Assembly (NCBI GenBank): GCA_902805475.1
Contig: CADCSX010000002.1
Span: forward strand, 248,001-312,000
DNA length: 64,000 nt
Origin: Entonaema liquescens
Lineage: Eukaryota > Ascomycota > Sordariomycetes > Xylariales > Xylariaceae
Direction of reading: 5' to 3'
Of the stretch, positions 46,757 through 59,500 are shown one piece after another. A model generated the notes under the pieces. That model searched no databases and was not told the DNA's origin. It worked only from the letters and a program-made list of their open reading frames with translations. A program made the position numbers and the translations under genes. Position 1 is the first letter of the stretch. Each line of letters opens with the position of its first letter.

Positions 46757-49700
46757 TCAACCGCGGAACAAAGCAAAGTCTAGTAGTCTAGATCGAGGTC
46801 TTCGACCACCAGAAAATCCATCACGTTTGCGAACGGAATCGCGGACTTTCGATCGGCAAATGGCCTTCTCACACTGGTTATCAGACCATCCGAGTGCGAG
46901 ATCATCTGCCCACCAGACCTTGGCCTTCTCATCTGCCTTGAGAGCGACTTGGACCGATGTCAAGTTGTCAAATCCCTTGAACACAACTGGAACAAGCTCG
47001 CAGTTGTTGGCAGTAGGACATGCGGAGACATCAACTGTCAGCCAAGCCACTTCCTTCTCCTGCTGGGATTGCTGATCGAATCGCAGCCCCGTGAAGTTGA
47101 AGACGCAAGGAGAATTCTTGGAGTCGCAACCAAGACTAAAGCCGTTGAGATTAAATGAAAAGCATGATGAAGAGGCCTGGGGTCCAACGCTAATCCTTGC
47201 TGTATCTTGGGGTACACCGGGATCAGATAGGTTCGAGATAGACGACGGTGTAAATTGAAGCATCAGATTGCCAGAAGACGGTACAAAGGGGGCAGGAGGT
47301 GGGGGCAGTACGCTGAATCCTTGTGAGAAGTAGAATCGATGGTGTGGACTCAACATTGGCATCGGGCTAACATTGTGAGGGTCTACACCGGATCCGACGC
47401 CGAGAGGTGGGAGGTCATCAAACTGGTCACAGCATTAGTCGTTACTTGGAGCTACTTCTCGGTGATTTCATCGCTACTTACGTTAAGTGTGAAGTCTCCC
47501 ACGTCAGCCTTATTCCCGCACGCAGCTGGCGAGGGAGTCTCGTTGACAGCGGGCGATCTAGGGACTAGGCTAGGCGACCTCACAACTGTCGATAATGTGG
47601 AGGGGCCAGGAAGGTCAAAGTTATCTCGGGCAGAAAAGGCGTAACTTCCGGCTGCAGTCTGGCTAGGGGCCGCGTTTGCGTCGCTTGGCTCTATTGTTGC
47701 GACCTGGGCGCACCATGAGAATGTTCGCGAAGACATCGTCAATGTAGTCATTTCTATGCATTCGATGGAAGCACCGGTCGGGAGCTCCGATGCAATCTCG
47801 GAAGCTGTTGTGGCAGGGAATGACACTGGCGGTGCGGAAACAGGTGGTGGTAGACTAGGTATGGGTGAAAGTGACACCGTAGGGACGGACTCCGACTCGG
47901 TGCATGGTGTCGAGGTGGCTACAGGAGAGTCAGCGCTGGATGCAGTTGCATTCCACCCATTGGTTGGTACAATGGACCATGGGGTTCGTGAAGAGGTAGA
48001 CGTGCCAGTTGGAAGAGCTCCCGACCTACCGGTGCCAGAAGTCTCATCGCATGGAGTTGAGCCACCGTGGGCTACAGACGTCTCGATTTCTATAATATAA
48101 TTAGCCATCTGCCTGCTTCTCATCTAAGAAGGGCTCTTGAGGCTGCTAAACAAGCAAAGAGCATGGTCTTACCTGTTGCTGATCCCTCAGGAACTGTCAC
48201 CGTATGAGTTAGGACGCCTGGTCTGGTTGATACCTTGGTGATGGTCTCCGAAGGACCCACCGCTGCACCGGTGTTGGAAACACCCTGTCCCCCGGCTCCA
48301 GCGCCGGCCGAACCGCTAGCTTGAGGTGTTGGATGGCCAGCTCCGTAGCCGCCGGGTGGAATCGAGTCAGTGGGTGAGACACCAGAGCCCTCACCAACGC
48401 CAGGATTGGCTGAAGATGCACCAGAAACTGCTGGTGTTTGACCAGAAGGGTTTCCTCCGTAGCCTCCTGGGTTTGTAACGGTGACAGTAACCTCACCAGA
48501 TCCGACAGGAGTGGCATAGGACAAAGAGGGCGAATTTGAAAGGCCTTGGCCTCCGGGACCACCGTTCGACCCTGCAGATGGAGCGGTTACAGTAACTGTA
48601 GAGGGAAAGCCGCCAGATCCGTTGCCTCCATTGCCATCACCAGAACCTCCAGAGGGATTTCCAGGGCCGGCTGCAGAAGATTGTGGCGATGAGCCGCTAC
48701 CTCCATTGCCACTACCAGGTCCCTCTGATGGACTTCCAGGTGCTGTCACAGTGATGGTAGGCAGTTGTGAGTTCCCCTCTCCAGTACCACCAGGGCCTGC
48801 AGATGGATTCGCAGGAACGGTGACAGTGACTTCAGTTGGCGAAGAGCCAGCACCTCCATTGCTTCCTCCAGGGCCATTGTTGGGGCCAGTGACAGTGACA
48901 ACATACGGGTACGAAGTTGAGCTGGACTCACCCGTAGTACACGGTGTTGTGCCCTGGCCATTGGAACCTCCAGGAGCCCCTCCAGGATTTCCTGCCGATG
49001 CACCTGGCGCTGTCACAGTGATTGTTTGGGGAACACCCTGACCGCCTGGGCCTCCGGGACCCCGGGGCTTCCTGCAGAGCCGCTTGGTGATTCGCCTGGC
49101 GCTATTAGTATGACGTCCTACAAGGGGCATTGAGTGATACTTACCTCCGGATCCCTCGCCAGTGCCGCTTGGTAATTGCCCAGGTGCTGTTACGGTAATA
49201 GTATAAGGAACGCTCTGGCCGCCGGGACCTCCTGAGCCACCTGCTGGGTTACCTGGCCCGCTGGGAACTGTAAAAGTAATGGTTTCTGGAGCACCTGGTG
49301 TAATTCCAGTGCCTGTGACGGTAATGACAAATGGAGCAGAGCCCTCTCCGGTACCTGATGGCTCTCCGGGAGCTGTTAGAGTGATGGTATGAACGTGGCT
49401 GCCGGCTCCTGAGCCTCCAGATCCTCCAGCAGGGTTACTGGGGGATCCTCCGGGAGCAGTAATGGTGATTGTTGGAGGGACACCTTGCCCACCTGGACCT
49501 CCAGCACCGCCGCCGGGAGCACTGCCAGTGCCGATAACTGTAACGACATTCGGATTGGAAGAGCCAGATCCACTTCCACCTGGATACGGTGAAGTTTCGG
49601 AGCCGCCAGGCGATCCGCTCGGAACTGTCACTGTGATGGTCTGCGGGGCACCTTGTCCACCTGCACCGCCAGGACCTTCAGATCCACCGGGACCTCCTGA

Positions 49701-51049
49701 GCCTCCAGAACCGCCTGCAGGGCCGGTTGGCGAAGCTCCAGGTGCGGTGATAGTAAGGGTTTCGAGAAAGCTTGGGCCGCCAGAGACTCCAGGTAGGGTC
49801 ACAGTAATCGTTTCAATAATGCTTTGGCTACCAGAGCCTCCAGGACTTCCGGGGCCAGATCCGCTGGCAGAGTTGCTTGGTAATTGACCTGGGGCAGTCA
49901 ACGTGATACTCGGTGGGATACCCTGGCCACCTGCACCTCCGGGACCACTGCCAGACTCAGATGGTGCAGCCCAAATGGTAGTTTCAGAGGGAATTCCTTG
50001 GCCACCTGGGCCAGTTTCGGAACCTGAACCTCCAGATTCGCAAGGGGTAGTGGCAGTAGCTGTCTGTGAGATACCTTGGCCGTTTGGACCACTTCCAGAA
50101 CCAGAACCAGAGCCTGAACCTGAACCTGAGCCTGAACCAGATCCAGAACCGGAACCGGAACCGGAACCCGAGCCAGAGCCAGAGCCAGAGCCAGAGCCTC
50201 CGGGACTTACAGTCTGCGAGGGGAAGACAACAACGATTGTCTCAGAACTTTCTGGGCCGTTTGGTCCCCCTTGACCGGCACCACTTGGTGACCCTGCAGG
50301 CGCTGTGATTGTGATAGTAGCGAACGGTGTATTTCCAACACCTCCAGAGAGAGTCTCAGTGTAAATGGCAGGGGATTGGCCTGGGGAAGAAGAGACACCA
50401 AATGGGCCCGGAGGAATAGTCGAAACTCCAGGTACGCCACCTGTTGATTGCCCACCTTGTCCTCCTGGTCCACCTTGTCCGCCTGCACCACCGCCGCCGT
50501 TGCCACCGGGGCTGACAATTGTGTAAGTGACAGGGACACCGGAAATTGTGTTACTAGGGGCAGGTGGTAGAGTAATAGTGAGGAAGTCAGTAGACCAGGG
50601 AACAGTGCCAGAATAATCAGTAGAACACGGGACAGTGATGGTTCTAGACGGAGACCAAGCCACAGGCGAAGTAGAATGGAAGACATTGGTGCCGGAATTC
50701 GAGCCAAAGCCACCAGGGCCACCTTGGCCAGGAGTGACAGTAGAAACAACAGTAGAGATGACAGTAGAAATGACAGTAGGAAGATTGGCTGGGGTGACAG
50801 TCACGAAGATGGTATGAGCAGGACAGGTTCCAGCACCATTTCCACCCCCATTTCCATTTCCGCTTCCGCTTCCGCTTCCGCTTCCACCGCTTGAAGCAGG
50901 TCTTTCGGAGCTTGTTAGTAATCTAGATAGAGGCATACCTTTGGATTGATCAGTCAATGAATCACTTACCCGTTGCCGTACTCTTGAGCCGTGGATAATC
51001 CCACGAGCCCAGAGGCCCCTAGGACCCCCAGAAGGGCGTTTCTTCGCAT
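46757..51049 (-). CDS. Large secreted Gly/Pro/Ser/Thr-repeat protein, with one apparent frameshift
   Basis: Probable cell-wall or extracellular-matrix protein. Exon 1 (51049-50970) encodes a signal peptide (MRRNALLGVLGASGLVGLST). Exons then follow at 50901-49145, 49095-48173, 48089-47482 and 47422-46757. The central 850 or so residues are degenerate repeats of a TITVTAPG beta-like phrase alternating with Gly/Pro/Gln-rich linkers (GGPGGQG) and a long (GS)n tract. The C-terminal part is a globular, Cys-containing domain starting FTLNFDDLPPLGVGSGV, of a type found at the end of other fungal secreted repeat proteins. The GTAAGT intron at 49144-49096 resumes in the repeat phrase GESPSGSAGSP, but the frame slips at the CCCCGGGG run 49060-49067. 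One added base restores the phrase and gives about 1344 residues. Without it, reading through the intron gives an unlike basic insert. Confidence 0.78.
50090..50202. repeat. Degenerate 6-bp repeat encoding a (Gly-Ser)n tract
   Basis: About 18 hexamer units (ccagaa, cctgaa, ccagag variants) encode an unbroken Gly-Ser run in the large secreted protein. It is prone to length variation by slippage; all units keep the reading frame. Confidence 0.85.
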
Positions 51050-52568
51050 CTTATACGTGATCTGCAGTTCTGTGTATTCTTGCTAGTCTGGTGAAGTGGT
51101 GGCTAATGATTGACGATGGTTGACAGAGGCACAATGAGGATGAGAGATGGTGAGGAATTGAGAGGATGGAAGATTGAAGGACTGAGAGATGGGAGATAAT
51201 TGAACAGAGACGAGAGAGAGGGAATTATTGGCTTGAAACACTGCTTCTGTTGTGCCTTCCCGACTAGCATGGAAGTCTCCATCCCTACCAGGAGTATAAA
51301 GGAAGGAGCTGACGGCCAAGCATCATATTGTGTGTCATAGTATATCCAGATTGTAGACCCAACACAGCAGTCTCGACAGTAAATGGAAAGTATATTCAAT
51401 ATGCACCATCCTAATGTATTTTGTTGGGCTTGCCTTTGTACTGCACTTGCCCTCACGTAGTGTATTCAACTACTCAGTGTACGTAGCACTCCACGAGCCA
51501 AGATTCCGATTTCAGTATAAGTAAGAGTACCAACAGCAATCTCTAGAGACGGCCAATCTTTTCTTCGACAATTATTAATTATAGACGCCTTCCATATATT
51601 TAAGCCAATCAAACAGGACTTTGTTCTATTGAGGCGCCCAGCCTGGCTGTATGTATAAATGGAATTAGGGAGGGAAAGTGTATCTGCTGATAGGGGGTGA
51701 GTCTTATAGACAATTGGAAGGTGCCTATCTCCACACATAGTTTCTCTTGCGTGATACGACTATGACGTGATAGCACCAGATGTGACTTCCAAAACGTCGA
51801 GACTTCGAGGTATAGTTGCTTCATTTTGGAAGAATATCGTATCATCATACACATTAGACGGACATGCTCAGGGTGTCCTTTCCTAAGGCTATCAACCTTT
51901 TCAAACTTTCGTAGTCGGTGTGGTAACACATAGGGTGAATTGAGTAAGGAGTAAAGGAAGTGCACCGGACAGGCGCGCATAGATTTGGTGTGGTATCCCT
52001 CGGGAAGTCGCCAGTCTACTTGTAGATATGAAGACTTGGTCAATTGGAATCTTCGACAGTGAAACTGTTGAGAATATTACGGTGGATATCGCCAGGTACT
52101 TAGTTACATACTGCTGACACCATTCGACTTATGAGTCAACGGCACGCAGACATAATGTTGAAGAAACATTCATCAAGTATTGGCCATGCATGTGCGTACC
52201 CACCTCAGTTTGAGTAGATTGATTGTTATTATCTTGATAGTTCAAATCTAAGTCATTTTTAGAGCATGCGAGAGCTAGTGAACTCAGTGAACAGGATCTG
52301 GGGTGATTCTCCATATCTACCCCCTACTTCAATGTAGGATTGTAGACAAATCTCCTATTGCACCTAAGTAGAAGGGAGAATATCCTTTGGGTTGGATATA
52401 TTAAATAAACTTAGAGGCATAGCTTTCTCAGTAAAGGTTGAACTTTAGTGAAATGAATTCAATGCTTGTTATATTCAGACCGTAACACCAACCCCAAAAA
52501 GTAAAACTAGGTGCATGGTTTCTCATAAATTCGTCATTAGCCAACTCGCGCAAACCGCACATAATTAC
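51050..52568. other. Intergenic region upstream of the repeat-protein gene
   Basis: About 1.5 kb holding the promoter of the secreted repeat protein (-) and the 3' end of the EI24-like gene (-). No gene is supported. Minus-strand frames at 51103-51456 and 51609-52043 have no recognisable content. Confidence 0.55.
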
Positions 52569-53558
52569 CTATACAGGGTTATCCACATAAGGTGGGGGAG
52601 GCTCATCAGGGTCATAGTCTTGTGAGTCTCTCTGTGGCGCGGGTGCAGAAACAGGGGCAGTAGTAAGGGTAGAGGAATGGGGTCCTCGTGCTCGCTGCTC
52701 GAGTTTCGCTGTCCAAAGCGCAGCGCCCGTCGTCGAAGTAAGGAGGAAGAAGAAAGATAGAATGGGTATGAGCTCAAGTATCATCGCTATGGTGCCGAAC
52801 CAAGTGTACTCCCACATTCTGCTCCTAATCTCCTGCTTTTGCTCCTTCTTCGTCAAACCTCGCAATTCGAACCACCTGTAATGTGCGAATGTTCCTAGTC
52901 GTGCGCCCGTAATTATGATGAAGGCCGGGGTGCCGACCTTTGGGATGAGGTTGAGTGGTAGGAATACAATTAGTTCGACGATCTGGATTATACTCCATGG
53001 CTGGTAAACGGCAGAGCTTGTTGGCTTGCCTAATTTCTTGACGGAGTTGGGGGCGTCTGGGAATAGTAATCGGTGTGGCGCAATGAGGCTCTCGAGATTT
53101 TTGTCAAGGAGAGTCGCCTAATAAATGTCAGCATCAAATGCCGTCGAATTATTCGTATTGAAGATCCATGGCAATCTCTGTGAAGTAGAAAGACGTACAT
53201 CGAAAACATCTACGCGACATTCATCGACGAAGAAACCCTCGAACAAGCCCTGGATAATGACTAGACCTTCGCCTAGCACCAAAACCACAGCGTTGATCCA
53301 CGCGCTCCAGCCGTGAAAAATGGCTAAGAATGCATATTGGGGTAGAAATGCAAACATAAAGAGAATCGTATAAACCAGGAACGAAATGATAGAGAGAGGG
53401 AGTAGTCGACCGAGGAACAGAGGATAGTATGCCGGATGACGTAGGAAGTAGTAGATGCCTCGAAGAGGGTACGAAGCTGCAATTAACCCCCTTGAGAGAT
53501 AGGAAGCAGGCCTTTTCAGCGGTCGCATGGCTCGAGAGAAGCGATTTTGAGACTCCAT
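52569..53558 (-). CDS. EI24/LDS-type multispan membrane protein (outer spore wall RRT8-like)
   Basis: Exon 1 (53558-53199) and exon 2 (53117-52569) join across an 81-bp intron (GTACGT to TTATTAG) into 302 residues. The N-terminal basic segment leads to YPLRGIYYFLRHPAYYPLFL, then two hydrophobic stretches (about 50-75 and 80-110), an EGFFVDECR turn, a central pair (IIQIVELIVFLPLNLIP; FIIITGARLG) and a last span (MILELIPILSFFFLLTS). The cytosolic tail is Pro-rich and acidic (DPDEPPPPYVDNP). This fits the EI24-domain family that includes yeast Lds1, Lds2 and Rrt8, which act at lipid droplets during spore-wall formation. The role in this fungus is inferred only from the family, and the family match is by pattern. 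Confidence 0.72.
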
Positions 53559-54137
53559 GTCATCGTAGTTTGAAGGATTGAGGAAAGAATTGGCTGAAGA
53601 CTGATCAACTCAGCTTTGAGTTTGAATGTGGTAACCTGTAAGCTGGTTATATGCAATAAAGCGAGAGCTGACGACATTGCTGTGACACATGCTGTGTCAT
53701 AGCATACCTTATCGCTTATCGATAGCTCCTTGCAAAGCATGTGAATACAAGGACCCTGACGCGTAAAAGGCATCATGTTTAATTCGCTACGCGTTTTTGT
53801 AGTTGGCATCCTGGAGGGTACCAGTATTTTCAATATTAAACGGATCACAAAACCGATTCATCATTACGCGGAAAAGTAGGTTCATAAATCAGAGCAGTTT
53901 TATGCTCAGGCTTATAGCATCGCGACGGACGCTATTACCTGTTAATGGAACTAAATTAAGCTGCGCGCCGCGAAACGAATCTGCCTTATCAAGTACCATA
54001 TCCGTAATCCATCTACTTTTCGGATTTTTCCACAGCCCTTAACGCCATACATAACGCGAAATCCCAATTGCATGTCGGCTTGCTAAAGGAAGTAGAAAAG
54101 TAGGGCAATACCTCGGTTGGACACGTGCTCTGATCTA
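53559..54137. other. Intergenic region
   Basis: About 580 bp between two minus-strand genes: promoter of the EI24-like gene and 3' UTR of the FAD oxidase. No gene is seen. Confidence 0.6.
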
Positions 54138-55666
54138 CTAACCCTCAATCGACTGGGGATTCGCAAAGACGTTGTTCGGATCTAGAACCTTTTTTAGCTT
54201 CTTCAGCTTCTTGTGAAGTTCTTCGCCATAGTACAGGTCATTCGCTTCCTCTCTCGGCAGGGTTGGGTCAGTGTAATTGGAGTATGCGCCGTAGCTCGGG
54301 AGACGCGCTGTCATGGCGTTTGCCAGTCCGTTGATAAAGTCGAGGCCTTCTGGGGGGAATATTTTGTCGTTGTCAACGTAGCCGTATAGCTGAGCAACCC
54401 ACAGACTGTCACGGTGAGCAAAGGCAGAGAAACTCCGGTCTTTGGCGTTGATCTGGCTGTCGGCACCTCCGTACAGGTCGACTAAGATGAAATATGAGAC
54501 CTCTGCGCGTGCGCCTCGGTCAAAGAGGTATGTGAAGAAGTCTATCAGCGATTCGGTAGTGAATCCCGGCTCAGGTATAGTAACACTCTTGGCGAAGAAA
54601 TTGGCATGTTCCAAGTCGTCTGTTGAGGGCACTAGGTCACGGCCTTGGTTCAGTAGCTTGAGGGACGTCGGCCAATTCACCTGTTTGAATTCAACAGTTG
54701 CGAATTCGGGAATACCTTCTAGAAATGTTGGTATAATCTTTCGTATGAAGTCATCACGGGTTCCTAAATATGTGCCGCCTAGTGCAAAATGGTCTGATGT
54801 TAGACTCACATTGAGCCCCAGCCGGCGATCAACGACAGCGTCATCGTGAACGAAGGTTTGGATATGCTGAAAGGCTTTGACAGCGCTCGCGACGCTCTTC
54901 GTTGCATCACTAATCTTAAAGTCCCAGTGTATAACTGATTCGGGCGTGGGCAATGTGTTAAGATAGAATGCTACCGCGATGCCAAAGGAGTCGGCTGCGC
55001 CTCGCATGGCCTTATTAGAAGTTCTAAGGTCAGTCAAAACTCGCCATCTGAAAAGGATAGCTCAGCAGGAGCTTTAGGACTTACATAGAATAAATCAGGG
55101 TTCTGATCTTCATCGGCAAAGACTAGTTGGCCATTCGCTAGTATCACCGCGATCTTTGCGATACGATCCATGGCGAGACCCCAAGCGCGAGAAAAGAATC
55201 CATATCCTCCGTGTGTGAAATGCCCACCAATTCCGACACTTGCGCAAGTACCATGAGGGAGGGCACGTTTCCAGCCCGTACGTTGGTCAATGGTTTGAGC
55301 CAACTCGCCTAGGTGCATGCCGCTACCGACTATAACACGGCTGCTGTCGCCTTCGAGTGAGATAGTTCGGAATTGAATCTCCCTGAGGTCTATCACTATA
55401 GAACCATTCACCCCTCCACTGCTGTAGGAGGCGTACGAGTGCCCGCCTGATCGAGCTTGTACTTTGAATCCATGTCTGGCAGCAAAGATAACCGCATTGC
55501 TAATTTCTTCGGTCGTGGTCGGAACAACGACAACAGCAGGTGTAACTGGGAGACGCAGGTTGTATGTTGACGACCATTTAGCCCAATCAGGATCGACGGG
55601 CGTTTTGAATGGGATACCCATACCAGTCAGCTCTCGTACGAGAGAAGCGACGTTTGAAGAAGCCAT
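54138..55666 (-). CDS. FAD-linked oxidase of the berberine-bridge / oligosaccharide oxidase group
   Basis: Oxidises a small alcohol, sugar or alkaloid-like substrate with O2 through covalently bound FAD. Exons 55666-55085 and 55010-54138 give 484 residues. The acceptor of the 74-bp intron is AATAAG rather than the nearer TTTTCAG, because only it restores NPDLFYAMRGAADSFGI, a core family signature. The start is the ATG at 55666 (MASSNVASL); frames opening further upstream lack ATG. His76 in RSGGHSYASYSSGG and Cys141 in HGTCASVGIGGH sit where oxidases with bicovalent FAD attach the cofactor. The end has the BBE motif (DLYYGEELHKKL) and DPNNVFANPQSI. No signal peptide is evident at this start, although relatives are often secreted. 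Substrate and product cannot be read from sequence. Confidence 0.9.
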
Positions 55667-56440
55667 TTTGGTTACTATCAAAGGATAGATTTAGGCGATA
55701 AACAGGCGAGGCAAGGTTTGTTGAAAATATTTAGAATGGATTACAGAATTAACAGTAGCATTAATCTCATCGCAAGGATCGTTCCTGTTCTAGGGTTCGC
55801 TTGAGTCGCGACAATCATAAGCAGCGACTCGTGATGTACAGTGAAGGAAGCTGCCAGTGTTTCGCTAGTTTGGGTTTAATCGGTTCAGTTCATAGACGGG
55901 TAGATAAAAGATAGGGGAGCAAACATCCATTTAAAGCGACCACGACAAGTTTTTTTCTGATTAGATTGCAATGCCCTGTTTGAGCAAGTACGAGAGTAGA
56001 CCTAATTACTTGCTAGCCTACCTCTGTAGCACCTATCTCGAAGTGAACAGCTGATTACCTAGTAGCTAAGGCCTGCTGACCTTCTAAATCCATTCACCCG
56101 GACTGTTGAGTTATCGGGCGGATCCAATAATATGTATGTGTAAGTGACGGAGATCTAGAAGAGTTGAGACGATGCATCTAACTGGACACGTAGCTAAGTA
56201 CCTTATATTCCCCTATTGCCCAGAAAAGACAATCGGAAATAATTTTATGGTCACGTCACTTCTCTACTCAATTCTTATTGCGAAGAATACCTATTGGAGT
56301 TTGTCTTTGGCTTATTACCAGATATTCTTAATTTCTAATCACGCAGTTTCGTCTGAACTTACCCCTATTTTTCTCCTTTTAGACCTTAGCGCCCGTGCAC
56401 ATAGAGGTATTGAGGTATTCATCACAAATCTAACCCCAAA
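55667..56440. other. Intergenic region between the FAD oxidase and LTR element 2
   Basis: Contains the promoter of the FAD oxidase. A plus-strand frame at 56172-56453 has an ATG but runs into the LTR and shows no recognisable content, so it is not called. Confidence 0.55.
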
Positions 56441-56585
56441 TATCACAATATAATATAAATATAAATTAAATTATATTATTATATTAATTAAATTCCATAA
56501 AGGAATCTTTAAAATAATAAACGTAAAAATATATTTAAAATATATAAATCTTTATATAAATTTTATAAATTTATATTATATAACA
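56441..56585. repeat. Left LTR of element 2
   Basis: A 145-bp copy, more AT-shifted than its partner toward its right end (TTATATTATATAACA where the partner has CCATGTCATATGACA). Confidence 0.75.
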
Positions 56586-59500
56586 TTTGTTATTCGTAAA
56601 AAATATAATATTTTTATTATTATTTATTTTATAATAAAATTATATTTAATCTTTATACAATTTAACAAAACAATCATATTTATATTATATTATAAATTAA
56701 TGTTTTTATAACCGAAAATCAATTAATAATTTATTTATATTTTTTCTTAACTTTTTTTATAATAACCATCGTATATATTAATTATTAAATTTAATATATT
56801 TAATAAAATATTATTTTTTAATAATATTTTCTTTAATAATTTTTTTATAATATATTTTAAAAAAAACTAATTTTAAATATAATAAAAAACGATTAAAAAT
56901 ATTTAATAAAAATATTAATTCAAAATAATTAATTAATATTACATTATAAATTTTAAAATTATCGGGAAATTCCAAATAATAAATTAATTTTCCAACTTAT
57001 TTAATAATACAAAAAAATCTTACATATTATTATCTTAATTTACAATTAAAAACAACAATAATAAAAATATTATAACTTTTATATAATTATAAAAATACAT
57101 GTTATTTTTCACGAAAAAATATAAATTTATATCGTTAATTATAATAAAATTTTACAAACATAAACATTAAAACAATTACATTATAAATATCAACTCGTAA
57201 TAAAAAAAAACTTTAATATTATATTTTTAAAAATTAAATAATAAAATTAAATATAAAATTATATAAAATTTTAAAAAAGTTTAACTTTATTATAAAAAAC
57301 TTAATAAAATTTAATTTATATTAAAAATAAGAAAAACATTATTTTTACAATTTATTATCATTAAAAAAATAAAAATAATATCGTAAATAAAATTTAATAA
57401 ATAAAATATATTATTTTATTTAACTATCGGTTTAAAAGTAATAAATAATTACGTATAATAATTTTATACCGTATATTATTTAAAATATAAATTAAAATTT
57501 TAATAAAAATTTAAAATTTTTATTTAAAATGATAACTTTAAATAATTTTTATTTAACATTAAATAATTAATTATAAAACGTTTTAATTTATTATAAAATA
57601 TTATAATTGTATTTATTAAAAATTAAAATAATTAATTTAATAAACTTATTAATAATAACATTAAATAAATTATAATTATCATTGTTTTAAAGAAAATTAA
57701 AAGTTATATTTATTATAATTATATGAAAAAAATAAAAGAAATTAATAATAAATTAAAATGAATTATAAAATTTATAATTACGTATATAATATAATAAATA
57801 TTTAAAATATAATTTTATATATTTTGTAAATTTTTTCCGGTTAAAAATAAAATATTATAAATGGTTATAAAAACGATTAAATTTTAAATAATTTAATTTA
57901 TATATTATTTTAAAAATTTTAAAATTGCAATTCTTTAATATATATAATTTATTATAAATATTTAAATATTTTTAAATAAATTTATTTTTTAAATAAAATG
58001 GGAAATTTATAATGTTTTATTAATTAAAATAATGGTTAATATTAATAATATTTAATATTATTCACCATTTAAAGTTTTTATAATAATTTTATTATATTTT
58101 AATTTTAAATTTTAAAGTTATTTATATTAACGTAATACTATAAATATTATATAGTATAAAAAAGTTGTTATTAAATTTTAAAGTTATTATGTAAATAACC
58201 GGTAAAGTTTTATTAAATAAAATTTAAAAATTATTCGATTATAAATTAATAAATAAAATTTAATATTTATTAATATCGTTAAGAAAAAAATTTAATTTTT
58301 TTAATTAAAAAGTTAATTTAACTAAATATAAAAAATCGAACGTTAACAATTATAATAATATATTAAAAATTATATAAAATTTCTTAAATTTATGTAATAA
58401 TATATACGAAAATTTAAAAATATATTTAAAAATTTTAATTAATTATAAATTTTTGTTATTTATTACGATAAAATTAATGAAATTTAAATATTTTATTATT
58501 TTGAAAATAACTTTATAATTAATGAAAATATAAACTTTTTTTTATATAATAAAAATATAATAATAGGTTTTTTTTAAAGTTTAAATAAAATTTAAAATTT
58601 TTATTTTAATAAATTAATATTGTTTTTTAAAATGTATAAAAATATATAATAAAAATGTAATTAGTTTTATTATAATTTATAAAGTATAAATAATAAGTTT
58701 ATTATTTTTTATTAATTTAAATAAAGTGTTTTTAATAATATAATAAATATAAATTTTAATTTTAATGTAAAAAATATTAAAATTAATATATAATATTTTT
58801 ATAAAGTTAAAAAAATAAAAGATTATATATTTTATTAATATATTTTTAATGCTATAAAATAAATTTAATTTTATTTATAAAAAAGTTATAATAATAATTT
58901 TTAATATTTATTTTGTTTTATTTTATTTTAATAATAATATATAAGAATTCGTATAAAATAAAAAGGTTTTTTGTTTTTTTAAAGGTTTAATAAACTCAAT
59001 ATATTTTAATATATTATTTCTTATATAATTAATAAAATTAATAAAAGTTTTTAAATTTTTTAATAATTTAAAAAATATAATTTTAATAATTATAATAAAT
59101 TTCTTTTTTATTATTAATAAATTAAAAAAATTAATAAAATAATTAAAGATAATATTATTAATGAAAATAATAAAGAATTTGCTAAAATTAATTAATATAT
59201 TTTTTATTTTTATTAAAATAAAAATATAAATTAAATTTTTAATATATTTTTCAAATATAATAAAAGTTATATAAATATTATTGTAATAAATATTAGCATT
59301 ATTAACAAATTTAAGAATAATATTTATTTACTTTTAAACATATATATTATTATTTTTATATTTTATAATTAATATTTTAAATATATATTAATTTTTTACA
59401 ATAATAATAATTAAAATTTATTATATTATTAAGTAAATACACCATTAATAGTAAAAAAATAATATATTAAAAATTATAAAATATAATTTACTTTAATATT

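Noticed and set aside
50090..50202. Regular short repeats considered as a CRISPR-like array
   Set aside because: Units are 6 bp, in frame and encode Gly-Ser; there are no spacers.
48622..50274. Long plus-strand frames opposite the repeat protein (Pro-rich)
   Set aside because: Antisense shadows of the Gly/Pro repeats; the minus strand has the signal peptide, introns and C-terminal domain.
56172..56453. 93-codon plus-strand frame next to element 2
   Set aside because: It has an ATG but ends within the LTR, and its sequence shows no recognisable feature.
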